Positions 20,832 to 28,407 of a stretch of DNA of 64,000 nucleotides are shown in pieces (within the stretch, counting starts at the first letter, position 1; every line of letters begins with the position of its first letter). Below the pieces are notes generated by a model. It saw only the letters and a program-made list of their open reading frames with translations. It was not told the origin of the DNA and did no database searches. Source of the DNA: Nakamurella silvestris (GTDB lineage Bacteria; Actinomycetota; Actinomycetes; Mycobacteriales; Nakamurellaceae); assembly GCA_003576535.1 (NCBI GenBank), contig QXCQ01000081.1, positions 5,649 to 69,648 of the forward strand. The letters run 5' to 3'. Both the position numbers and the translations under genes were made by a program.

Positions 20832-21581
20832 GTGGAGCCGAACCGCTCCCGGCTGCCGCGGGTCGGTGCCGCGATCCTGGCGGCTGCGGCCGTGGTGTGC
20901 TGGGGGCTGTACTTCGCCTCGTCGGAAAGCCCGCCGCAGGCCGCTCCGCTGCCGCCCGCGGCGGAGCAGGTCACGGCGCAGGTGACGGCCTTCGAACCAG
21001 GTTCACCCGTTGACGCCGGCCTCACCCAGGGCAGGGAAGTGCCGAATCCGTCCTCTGGTGCCGACGGTTCGTACGGCGACCCCGCCGGAGGGCCGGCCCG
21101 TGAACGGGTCGCTGTCGCGCTGTCGGTCGGACCTCCCAACTCACTGAGCATCCCTGGCAGAGAGGACATCCCGGTGGTGGATGCCACGGTGCGGGAGGGT
21201 GTGTTGGAGCCGCCCGCGGGCGACATCGGGACCGTCGGGATCTGGCGCGGCGGTGCACCGCTGGAATCGGAGTCCGGCACCACCCTCATCGCCGGACATG
21301 TGAACTACGTCGGGCAGGGCAACGGTGCCTTCTTCGGACTCGCCGGGGTGCGGGTCGGTGATCGGATCACCACCACCGGTCCCGGCGCAGTCGTGGCTGG
21401 TTGGCGTGTCACCGAGGTGCAGGTCACGGCGAAGGCCGTGGGTGTCGACCAAGACGCCCTCGCCGGCCCCGACGGTGCGCGCAGGCTGGTGCTCGTCACC
21501 TGCGGCGGTGCCTTCGACGATGCCGACTCCGGTTACGAGGACAACGTGTACGTCTGGGCCGTTCCCGATATCGCACCCTGA
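20832..21581 (+). CDS. Class E/F-type sortase homologue lacking the usual Arg
   Basis: The 249-aa protein has one N-terminal membrane anchor (about residues 12-30, AAILAAAAVVCWGLYFA), a linker, and a sortase barrel with the catalytic His in LIAGHVN (His156) and the Cys in LVTCGGAF (Cys224). Sortases normally have a third residue, Arg, shortly after the Cys; here the stretch from Cys224 to the end contains none, and GYEDNVYVWA has Glu where class F enzymes commonly have YRDN. It may be inactive or use another residue. The GTG at 20832 starts 1 bp after the Thr-rich gene, so the two are coupled. Confidence 0.87.
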   Translation: MEPNRSRLPRVGAAILAAAAVVCWGLYFASSESPPQAAPLPPAAEQVTAQVTAFEPGSPVDAGLTQGREVPNPSSGADGSYGDPAGGPARERVAVALSVGPPNSLSIPGREDIPVVDATVREGVLEPPAGDIGTVGIWRGGAPLESESGTTLIAGHVNYVGQGNGAFFGLAGVRVGDRITTTGPGAVVAGWRVTEVQVTAKAVGVDQDALAGPDGARRLVLVTCGGAFDDADSGYEDNVYVWAVPDIAP

Positions 21582-21650
21582 GCCGTCTTTGCCCCTCCGA
21601 CCTTCACCTGTCGAATGTGCGTGTAAGAAATGGCCGGGACGCAGGCATAC

Positions 21651-22205
21651 ATGAATATGGAACAGTCGAGCGTGACCCAGCCGGATCCGTCCTTGCCGGT
21701 CACCGCCGATCTCTACCTGTTGTACGGAGAAGACCTGCTCCGGTATGCCCGCAGACGGGTTCTCTTCGAGGACGCCGACGATGTCGTCTCGGAAGTTTTC
21801 CTGGTGGTCGCCCGCGGCGGGAAGGTCCCGGGCGGGTCGGCGGCACTTCCCTGGTTGTACGCGGTCGCCTATCGAATCGTCCTGAAATCGCGAACGAAGA
21901 GATGGCGTTCGGTCCGTCTCCGGGAACGGCTCGAGAGCCTGCCTGCCCGCACCGGCACCGAGGTAGACGCCCTGGTCGCGTCCACTGCCCTGGTGAACTC
22001 GATGATCGACCGCCTCCCGGAACGGGACGCCGAACTCCTGCGCCTGGTGGTGTTCGAGGATCTGGATGTACCGGCGGCGGCGGACATCCTGGGCATCAGT
22101 CCGGGTGCCACCCACACCCGATTACATCGGATCCGTCGAAAGATGCAGGCCTGGTTCGAATCCCATGCGATCTCTCCCTTGACCGACAACAGCCGGAGGC
22201 CCTGA
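21651..22205 (+). CDS. ECF RNA polymerase sigma factor
   Basis: This sigma-70 family factor is about 184 aa. Region 2 is at the N-terminus (ADLYLLYGEDLLRYARRR, then DADDVVSEVFLVV) and region 4 at the C-terminus (LPERDAELLRLVVFEDLDVP, then LGISPGATHTRLHRIRRKM). No good ribosome-binding site decides the start; ATG at 21630, 21651 or 21657 and GTG at 21672 are all possible. The stop overlaps the next gene (TGATG type), a membrane protein that probably acts as its anti-sigma partner. The targets are unknown. Confidence 0.85.
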   Translation: MNMEQSSVTQPDPSLPVTADLYLLYGEDLLRYARRRVLFEDADDVVSEVFLVVARGGKVPGGSAALPWLYAVAYRIVLKSRTKRWRSVRLRERLESLPARTGTEVDALVASTALVNSMIDRLPERDAELLRLVVFEDLDVPAAADILGISPGATHTRLHRIRRKMQAWFESHAISPLTDNSRRP

Positions 22206-23080
22206 TGATCATCCGTAAACCCCCGGCGCTGTCGGAGCCGGACGATCTCACCTATCTGCGCGCGATGGTGGCTCCCTACGATCGGGCTGATCTCGCCCCA
22301 GGTTCGGCCCGCCGCGCCGCAGACGTGGCGGAGGGAGGTCGGCTGCGTACCCGGATTCTCGTCGCCGCCACCGTCGTCGCTGTCGCCGCGGCCATCGGAA
22401 TGCCCCTCCTGATCCGTTCTCAGGCCCGTCCGACCACCGAGGCCGCGGCCGTGAGCACTCCGCCGTTGAGTCCGCAGGAGTGTCGCGATCACAACCTGGG
22501 TGTGGAACCTTCGGTCGCGCCGTCGACCGAAGGTCCCGTCGTCTCCTCGGACTGGTACTCACCCGCCAAGGCCGGGCGTCTCGTCACCGCTCTGCGAGCC
22601 GGACTTCCGGCCGGGGCCTGCGTCTTCACCGCCTCGTCCTGGGGGGAGCTCACCTTCCCCGAACACCTGGCCCTCGGTGTCAGTGGGGGTCTGTCCGGAG
22701 TCGGATCCTCGGATGCCCAGGCCGGCGGAAGGGTGGTGACCTCGACGGGTGACGGCACCGTGATGGTGAGCATCCGCCGGACTCCCGATGCCGACACGTG
22801 TCTGGCCGGCGATTTCGACAGCATCTCGACCGGGTCGGACGGCACCAGGATCTGGCAGTTGAGTTCGTCCAGCACCGGGGTCGACGGCCGCTGGATCGTC
22901 CTGGTGGTCACCGCCTATCGGCCGGACGGGACCTGTCTGGTGCTGCGGTCCTCCGACGAGGTGTCGGGTGCCGATCAGATGCCCGTCCGCGGCGGGTTGT
23001 ATGCCACGGGTGCCCCGCCGCTGTCGATCGCGCAGTTGACCAGCCTGGCGAAGGCACCCGGACTGAGTGTCTCGGGCTGA
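22205..23080 (+). CDS. Membrane-anchored protein, putative anti-sigma partner
   Basis: The 291-aa protein has a 55-residue N-terminal cytoplasmic segment rich in charged residues, one membrane helix (about residues 57-76, ILVAATVVAVAAAIGMPLL) and an extracytoplasmic domain of about 200 residues with four or more Cys (CRDHN, ACVF, TCLAGD, TCLVL) that may form disulfides. It overlaps the ECF sigma gene start-to-stop, the usual arrangement of sigma and anti-sigma genes. No zinc-binding ZAS motif was seen, so the anti-sigma role is inferred from position. The stop is 10 bp before an R2 repeat. Confidence 0.72.
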   Translation: MIIRKPPALSEPDDLTYLRAMVAPYDRADLAPGSARRAADVAEGGRLRTRILVAATVVAVAAAIGMPLLIRSQARPTTEAAAVSTPPLSPQECRDHNLGVEPSVAPSTEGPVVSSDWYSPAKAGRLVTALRAGLPAGACVFTASSWGELTFPEHLALGVSGGLSGVGSSDAQAGGRVVTSTGDGTVMVSIRRTPDADTCLAGDFDSISTGSDGTRIWQLSSSSTGVDGRWIVLVVTAYRPDGTCLVLRSSDEVSGADQMPVRGGLYATGAPPLSIAQLTSLAKAPGLSVSG

Positions 23081-23090
23081 ACCGCCTCTT

Positions 23091-23160
23091 GTTCCCGCGC
23101 ACGTTGTTCGTTCTCGCGCACGAAATTACGTGCGCGAGGAGCAACAACGTGCGCGGGAAC
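23091..23160. repeat. Palindromic repeat R2, copy 3
   Basis: A 70-bp element with outer arms GTTCCCGCGCACG (23091-23103) and CGTGCGCGGGAAC (23148-23160), and an inner CTCGCGCACG/CGTGCGCGAG hairpin. It lies directly after the membrane-protein stop. Confidence 0.92.
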
Positions 23161-23357
23161 GAAACGGCCTTTCGTAGTTTTCGAACCGGCTAGGCTCCCG
23201 TTGAACCCTGCGGCCACCAAGATCTGCATCGCTACCTCCGGCTAAGCCGTCCCTTGTCCTGTTTCCGAAAGTTACCGAAAAGGATTGCGGTGGGTGGGCC
23301 GAGTGACGTACGGTCACCGCGGGCAACCATCCCAGCCACTGACGGAAGGGTAGTTCT

Positions 23358-23465
23358 GTGAGCCGACGGCACCCCGCAACGAGGCGGACCAGGCTCGACC
23401 TCTTCGCACCGCGTCAGCGCCGGACAGCGTCCGTCAAAGTCCGGTCCGGCACCGGCAACCAATAA
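23358..23465 (+). CDS. Possible 35-aa basic small protein or leader ORF
   Basis: A GTG-started ORF of 35 codons with AGGG upstream encodes a very basic peptide (starts SRRHPATRRTRLDLF). It ends 26 bp before a perfect 15-bp hairpin and 94 bp before the large surface-protein gene. It could be a regulatory leader ORF or chance. It has no Cys/His/aromatic runs typical of amino-acid attenuators. Confidence 0.35.
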   Translation: MSRRHPATRRTRLDLFAPRQRRTASVKVRSGTGNQ

Positions 23466-23490
23466 CCCGACATCCCCGTCAGGCCCGAAT

Positions 23491-23524
23491 CCGCCTGAAC
23501 CGACACCGATGTCGGTTCAGGCGG
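23491..23524 (+). terminator. Perfect 15-bp hairpin before the GH43-SLH gene
   Basis: CCGCCTGAACCGACA (23491-23505) pairs perfectly with 23510-23524 around a CCGA loop. It is followed by GTTCGCC rather than a T-run. It is either a terminator after the small ORF or a stabilising 5'-UTR hairpin of the surface-protein mRNA. Confidence 0.6.
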
Positions 23525-23559
23525 GTTCGCCCTGCGACAACGAAGGTGGACCGCACAGC

Positions 23560-26500
23560 ATGAGACCACACCCCCGAAGCCGCGTGAGCCGCGCAGCGAC
23601 CGCCCTCGGGCTGGCCGCAGCGCTCGCCCTCCCGCTCATCCAGCCGGTCACCGCGGCCGCCGAACAGTCCCCAGCTGTCGTTCCGGCCGCAGTCGCCGCA
23701 CCCGAGATCGCAGCCCCCGCACTGGAACTCGCGGCCGACGCCCCGATCAACTTCCACACCGACGGCAACCCGATCCTGGGTGACGGCAGCTTCTACAGCG
23801 CCGACGCTGCTCCGCTGGTCGACGGGAACAACCTCTACATCTACACCGGACACGACGAGGCGACCGCCCAGCAGGGCGGGTTCAACATGAAGGACTACGC
23901 GGTGTTCTCCACCGCTGACGTCGCCTCGGGAAACTGGTCCATCACGAAGAACGCGATGGATCCGGACGTCACCTTCTCCTGGGCCAACGGCAACAACGCC
24001 TTCGCCGGTCAGGTGGTCAAGGGTGACGACGGGAAGTTCTACTGGTACGCGCCGGTGCAGACCAGGAACACCACGGTGCCCAACGCGATGGCGATCGGCG
24101 TCGCGGTGTCCGACACCCCGACCGGCCCGTGGACCGACGCCAACGGTGCGCCGCTCGTCACCTGGACGGATGTCTTCGGCACCAGCACCAACGGGCAGGA
24201 GGTCATCGACCCGCACGTCTTCCGCGACACCGACGGCAAGAACTACCTGTACTGGGGTTCCTGGAGCGTCTCCCGGATGATCGAGCTGACGGCCGACCTG
24301 GCGCACACCACCGGAACCATCAAGACCATGTCCGGTCTCACCGGTTTCTACGAAGCCCCGTGGGTTTTCAAGAAGAACAACCTCTACTACATGGTCTACG
24401 ACTGGAAACAGGGTGGTAGCGCCTGCACCCCGTCGAACTACCAGGCCTGCATCGCCTACGCGACCGCCACCAACCCGGCCGGGCCGTGGAGCTACAAGGG
24501 CATCATCCTCGGCGGGACCTCGGCCACCACCGTGCACCCGTCCCTGATCGAGTTCAAGAACCAGTGGTACATCACCTATCACACCAAGGATGCGGTGGGC
24601 GGCGGGCATTTCCGCCGGTCGGTCGCGATCGACAAGGTCGAGTGGAACGGTGACACCATCCTGCCGGTGACCCAGACCTGGGCCAAGGATCCGAAGTTCG
24701 TCCTGAACAAGAACGTCGCCCCGGACGCGCAGGTGTCGGCCTCCTTCACCGAGACCCCGCCCATGCGGGTCGGCGCCCTGAACGACGGCCGCGCCCTGAC
24801 CGCCCTGCTCCCGCCGGACCAGTGGGGCAACTACCGTGGTACCACCAGCTCCAACGAGTCCGACTGGGTGTCCTACCAATGGCAGGCCCCCGTGCGGATC
24901 AACAGCGCCGGTATCCAGTTCCACCAGGATTCCAACTGGATCCGTCCCCCGGCCTCGTGGGTGATGGAGTACCTCGACGTAGCCGGGGTCTGGAAGCCGG
25001 TGGTCAATGCGACCTACCCGACGGCCGTGAACACCTGGAACACCGTCACTTTCGACGCCGTCACCACCACCGCCCTGCGGGCCACCTTCAAGGGTCGCGC
25101 CTCCGGCGCCTACTTCAACTCCGTGTCCGTCTCCGAGTGGGAGGTCTACGCGGTTGATCCGACCGGCTACAACCCCGTTGCCGTTGGCACGAAACCCGCT
25201 GTCGCACCGGTACTGCCCGAGGCAGTCCGGTTGAACTACGCGTCCGGGCCGTCAGTCTGGGCCCCTGTGAACTGGAAGCCGTTTCCTGCCAACGACTACG
25301 CGACGCCGGGGACCTTCACCGTGCAGGGTCGAGCGGTCGGGTACTCCGCTGCGATGGTGACCGCCACGGTGACGGTGAGTCCGACCGCCGAGACTCCCGT
25401 TGTCCCGGACACGTTGGCCCCCAACGTGTCACTCTCGGTCTCCGGTACCCAGGGCAAGGACGGCTGGTATTCGTCGGCCGTCGTCGCACGGATCTCAGCC
25501 GATGACGACACGGTGTACCGCGCCGAGATCTCGACCCGTACCGGCACCGGCGCCTGGACCGTCACCCCGAACGTGCGTCACGTCGACGTCCCGGTCAGTG
25601 CCCAGGGCAGCGTCACGATCTCGGGCAAGGCCACCGACGCGGCCGGCAACACTTCCGCCGAGGTCTCCCGCACCGTGAAGATCGACACCACCGTGCCGAC
25701 CTCCTCCGCCGTCGTCGACCCGGTCACCCGGGCAACCACCATCACCGCGGCCGATGCACTGTCCGGCCTGGACGTCGTGGAGTACCGGTTCGACGGGGTC
25801 GGCAACTGGATCACCTACACCCCCGGAACGGCCGTCGCCGCGCCGGACGGACTGCCGCACCAACTCGTCTACCGCGCAGTGGATGTGGCAGGCAACCAGG
25901 TCACCAAGACCGCTCAGATCCCGCTCGACCCGAACGCGACCCTCACCGGCAACATCGCCAAGTACGCGACACCGACGGCGAGCTTCACCTCCAGCTGGGA
26001 GTCGGTCAACGGCCTTGTCGACGGCACCAACGCACCGCAGGAGAACGCGGCCGCGAAGCTCGGGGCCCAATGGGGGACGTGGCCGCAGGTAGGGGAGCAG
26101 CGTGCGCAGCTGACCTGGGCCTTCCAGATCAGCACCGACCAGATCTCAGTGTGGTGGGCACAGGACTCGGACGACTCGGCCAATGCCGGGCTGATCGCCC
26201 CGCGCACCTGGGTCCTGCAGTACCTGGATGCCGACGGCACCACCTGGAAGCCCGTCACCCTGGTCGAGGGAAGCAGCTACGGCCGCGCCCGCAACCTGTT
26301 CAACACGGTGACCTTCGCGCCGATCAGCACCAGGTCGCTGCGGATCGTCGCCCAGTCGTGGGGGACCGTGGAGGGTGGCGGCTCGGCCGGTATCCGTGAG
26401 TTCCAGGTCATCGCTGCGGCCGCCGCACCGGCGGACACCACGGCTCCGACCGTCTCGGCAGCCTTCGATGCCGCCGGTCGTGCGGTGACGGTGACGGCGG

Positions 26501-27240
26501 CGGATGAGAACGGTGGTTCGGGCGTGGCCTCGGTGGAGTACCGGATCGGTGCGGGTGCCTGGACGGCGTACACGGCTGCGTTTGCTGTCGGGGATGCTGC
26601 GGTGACGGTGGAGTACCGGGCCACGGATGTGGCCGGGAACGTCTCGGCGGTGAAGTCCCTCGAGGTGCCGAAGAAGCCGATCGACGCGCCGGTGTTCACC
26701 GATGTTCCGGCCGACAACCAGTTCGCCGACGACATCCGCTGGATGGCCGAGAGCGGCTTGTCCACCGGCACCGTCACCGGCAACGGTGTGCTCTTCCAGC
26801 CGGGCCTTGCGGTCTCGCGTCAGGCCTTCGCGGCCTTCCTCTACCGACTGGACCACAGCGGTACCGGAGCGCCGGCCTGCACCAGCGCGCCCTACGCCGA
26901 TGTTCCGGTGTCCTCCGCCTTCTGCGGTGAGATCAGCTGGCTGAAGTCGAAGAACATCACCACCGGTTTCACGGGGAACACCTTCCGGCCGGGGGCATCC
27001 ATCGAGCGCCAGGCGATGGCGGCGTTCCTCTACCGGCACGCGAACCCGGGTGTCCAGGCTCCGGCCTGCACCAGCCGACCGTTCACCGATGTGCTCGTCG
27101 GGGCACCGTTCTGCGGTGAGATCAGCTGGCTCAAGGGCCAGGAGATCACGACCGGATTCCCGGGCGGCACCTTCCAGCCGGGCGGCATCGTGCAACGTCA
27201 GGCCGTGGCGGCCTTCCTGCATCGCTACAGCGAGGGCTGA
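23560..27240 (+). CDS. Secreted GH43-type glycosidase with discoidin, Ig-like and SLH domains
   Basis: This 1226-aa exported protein has a signal peptide (basic SRVSRAA, then a hydrophobic core, cleavage near TAAAEQ). A five-blade GH43-type catalytic region spans about residues 55-385 (SADAAPLVDGNNLYIYTGHD early, FYEAPWVFKKNNLYYMVYDW mid). An F5/8 type C sugar-binding domain is at about 395-545 and a Big_4-like domain at about 560-625. Two Ig/OmpL47-like segments (VEYRFDG and VEYRIGAGAW) flank a second F5/8 type C domain, and three SLH domains (FTDVPADNQFADDIRWM and relatives) fill about 1045-1226. It probably degrades arabinose- or xylose-containing glycans at the cell surface; the substrate is inference. 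The ATG at 23560 has GAAGGTGG. Confidence 0.88.
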   Translation: MRPHPRSRVSRAATALGLAAALALPLIQPVTAAAEQSPAVVPAAVAAPEIAAPALELAADAPINFHTDGNPILGDGSFYSADAAPLVDGNNLYIYTGHDEATAQQGGFNMKDYAVFSTADVASGNWSITKNAMDPDVTFSWANGNNAFAGQVVKGDDGKFYWYAPVQTRNTTVPNAMAIGVAVSDTPTGPWTDANGAPLVTWTDVFGTSTNGQEVIDPHVFRDTDGKNYLYWGSWSVSRMIELTADLAHTTGTIKTMSGLTGFYEAPWVFKKNNLYYMVYDWKQGGSACTPSNYQACIAYATATNPAGPWSYKGIILGGTSATTVHPSLIEFKNQWYITYHTKDAVGGGHFRRSVAIDKVEWNGDTILPVTQTWAKDPKFVLNKNVAPDAQVSASFTETPPMRVGALNDGRALTALLPPDQWGNYRGTTSSNESDWVSYQWQAPVRINSAGIQFHQDSNWIRPPASWVMEYLDVAGVWKPVVNATYPTAVNTWNTVTFDAVTTTALRATFKGRASGAYFNSVSVSEWEVYAVDPTGYNPVAVGTKPAVAPVLPEAVRLNYASGPSVWAPVNWKPFPANDYATPGTFTVQGRAVGYSAAMVTATVTVSPTAETPVVPDTLAPNVSLSVSGTQGKDGWYSSAVVARISADDDTVYRAEISTRTGTGAWTVTPNVRHVDVPVSAQGSVTISGKATDAAGNTSAEVSRTVKIDTTVPTSSAVVDPVTRATTITAADALSGLDVVEYRFDGVGNWITYTPGTAVAAPDGLPHQLVYRAVDVAGNQVTKTAQIPLDPNATLTGNIAKYATPTASFTSSWESVNGLVDGTNAPQENAAAKLGAQWGTWPQVGEQRAQLTWAFQISTDQISVWWAQDSDDSANAGLIAPRTWVLQYLDADGTTWKPVTLVEGSSYGRARNLFNTVTFAPISTRSLRIVAQSWGTVEGGGSAGIREFQVIAAAAAPADTTAPTVSAAFDAAGRAVTVTAADENGGSGVASVEYRIGAGAWTAYTAAFAVGDAAVTVEYRATDVAGNVSAVKSLEVPKKPIDAPVFTDVPADNQFADDIRWMAESGLSTGTVTGNGVLFQPGLAVSRQAFAAFLYRLDHSGTGAPACTSAPYADVPVSSAFCGEISWLKSKNITTGFTGNTFRPGASIERQAMAAFLYRHANPGVQAPACTSRPFTDVLVGAPFCGEISWLKGQEITTGFPGGTFQPGGIVQRQAVAAFLHRYSEG

Positions 27241-27269
27241 ACCGGGGCCTTGCTTCCGCTGTCCGCGCA

Positions 27270-27297
27270 CGCCCGGCTGGGTTCATCCAGCCGGGCG
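27270..27297 (+). terminator. Terminator hairpin after the GH43-SLH gene
   Basis: An 11-bp stem CGCCCGGCTGG/CCAGCCGGGCG with loop GTTCAT is followed by TTGTGCGTTGG. It lies 29 bp after the stop codon. Confidence 0.75.
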
Positions 27298-27326
27298 TTG
27301 TGCGTTGGGCGCGCGTGCCTGGGGCA

Positions 27327-27390
27327 CATCCTGCGGCGGGATATGCGCAGATGAGAACGCTCACAGCTGCGCATATCCCACCTCAGGATG
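27327..27390. repeat. Palindromic repeat R1, copy 2
   Basis: A 64-bp element bounded by CATCCTG and CAGGATG, with arms GGGATATGCGCAG and CTGCGCATATCCC. It lies between the convergent GH43-SLH and chorismate mutase genes. Confidence 0.9.
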
Positions 27391-27414
27391 AGGGTGTGGC
27401 ACGGTGCAGAGGGG

Positions 27415-27732
27415 CTACTTGCGGCCGAGCTTGCCGCGGCCCATGGCGAGCAGAAGCATCGCCAGGTCGGTGCCGGGCTGCCCCAGATCGCGGAAGCGGT
27501 CCAGGATCGCCAACTCACGGCTGTAGGAGATGCGCGGACCGCCCTGGGCCATCCGAGAGGCACCGATGGCGTGGGAGACCGCCGTGCGCTCCTTGATCAG
27601 ACGGACCAGTTCGGCGTCGAGCTCGTCGATCCGGTGGCGGAGCGCGTCGATACCGGCTTCGTCGGTCGGCACGTCAACATGGGGCAGTGCCAGTTCCGCG
27701 TCGGTCATGTCGGCCTTCCGGGTGGTGATCAT
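27415..27732 (-). CDS. Chorismate mutase (AroQ type)
   Basis: Chorismate mutase converts chorismate to prephenate, the branch to Phe and Tyr. The 105-aa protein has the AroQ layout: helix 1 with ALRHRIDELDAELVRLIKER (about residues 30-49) carrying the active-site Arg and Lys, then VSHAIG and SRELAILDRFRDLG. The ATG at 27732 has an AGGT site upstream; a later Met (TDAELALPH) is an alternative. On its 5' side lie a T-tailed terminator and an 18-codon leader ORF rich in Phe and Tyr, so attenuation by aromatic amino-acid supply is likely. It is convergent with the GH43-SLH gene. Confidence 0.92.
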   Translation of the reverse strand: MITTRKADMTDAELALPHVDVPTDEAGIDALRHRIDELDAELVRLIKERTAVSHAIGASRMAQGGPRISYSRELAILDRFRDLGQPGTDLAMLLLAMGRGKLGRK

Positions 27733-27776
27733 GGTGATGAAACCTCATTCTGCCCCGCCGCCATCGGTTCGGACAC

Positions 27777-27811
27777 AAAAAAGCCCCGGGCCGGATTGCG
27801 GACCTCGGGGC
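27777..27811 (-). terminator. Attenuator terminator before chorismate mutase
   Basis: On the minus strand, GCCCCGAGG pairs with CCCGGGGC (8 bp including one G-U) and is followed at once by TTTTTT. This classic intrinsic terminator lies between the leader ORF and the chorismate mutase start, 45 bp before the gene. Confidence 0.88.
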
Positions 27812-27830
27812 GTCGTCTGGGCGGGGAAAG

Positions 27831-27887
27831 CTAGCCGCACATGAGCACCGGGGACCGGTACCCATAAAAGAATCGCGACTGGCTCAT
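27831..27887 (-). CDS. Phe/Tyr leader peptide of chorismate mutase
   Basis: An 18-codon ORF encodes MSQSRFFYGYRSPVLMCG. Codons 6-10 read Phe-Phe-Tyr-Gly-Tyr, the end products of the pathway. It ends 19 bp before the terminator stem. Ribosome stalling at these codons when Phe-tRNA or Tyr-tRNA runs low would be expected to prevent terminator formation. The anti-terminator pairing was not worked out, and no strong ribosome-binding site is visible (ACTTGAG is weak). Confidence 0.75.
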   Translation of the reverse strand: MSQSRFFYGYRSPVLMCG

Positions 27888-27944
27888 GGCTCAAGTGTGC
27901 CACACCTCGCGCCGCGTGCACCGGGTACCCCTGAAATCCCTTCG

Positions 27945-28392
27945 GTGAGTGCACGCCGGCACCCCAAGCCGCACCCGCGAGTGGACGCCGGCTCCCCATG
28001 CCGCGCCCGCGAGTGGACGCCGGCACCCCGCGCCGCACCTGCGAGTGGACGCGGGCACCCCAATTTCTGGGGTGTGGGGGTCCAGTCCAGCAAGGGGAGG
28101 GGTGTGGCAGACCGCAACATCGTCGTGCCTGGTGGCGTCTGTGAGGGACATTCCGGCGGGGCGGCGTGAGCGGGTCCGGCGAGTGGACGCCGGCACCCCA
28201 CGCCGTGCCCGCGAGTGGACGCCGGCACCCCACGCCGTGCCCGCGAGTTGACACCGGCACCTCACGTCGTACCCGCGAGTGGACGCTGACACCTCAAATT
28301 CTGGGGTGTGGGGGTCCGCTCGGCGTGGGGTCTGGGGTGTGGGGGTCCACTCGGCGTGGGGGGCGGGGGTGTGGGGGTCCGCTCGGCGAACG
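27945..28392. repeat. R4 inverted tandem array, locus 1 (32-bp period)
   Basis: Forward units containing GCGAGTGGACGCCGGCACCCC recur with 32-bp spacing (GAGT at 27947, 27979, 28011 and 28043; again at 28181, 28213, 28245 and 28277). Each run ends in a hairpin turn (AATTTCTGG, AAATTCTGG) and then reverse units (GGGGTGTGGGGGTCC, also spaced 31-32 bp). So there are two sub-arrays of the form forward-forward-turn-reverse. No protein-like ORF is credible here. It lies between the chorismate mutase leader and the 3' end of the SRPBCC gene. Confidence 0.9.
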
Positions 28393-28407
28393 GAAGAAAG
28401 GAGCGGG

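Noticed and set aside
20168-21581. A frameshift joining the Thr-rich protein to a lost membrane anchor
   Set aside because: None of the other frames directly after the IASTG codons gives a hydrophobic helix plus basic tail; the next helix belongs to the sortase N-terminus and has its own start.
27945-28392. CRISPR array suggested by the regular 32-bp spacing
   Set aside because: Units are contiguous with no unique spacers, orientation flips within the array, and no cas genes are present.
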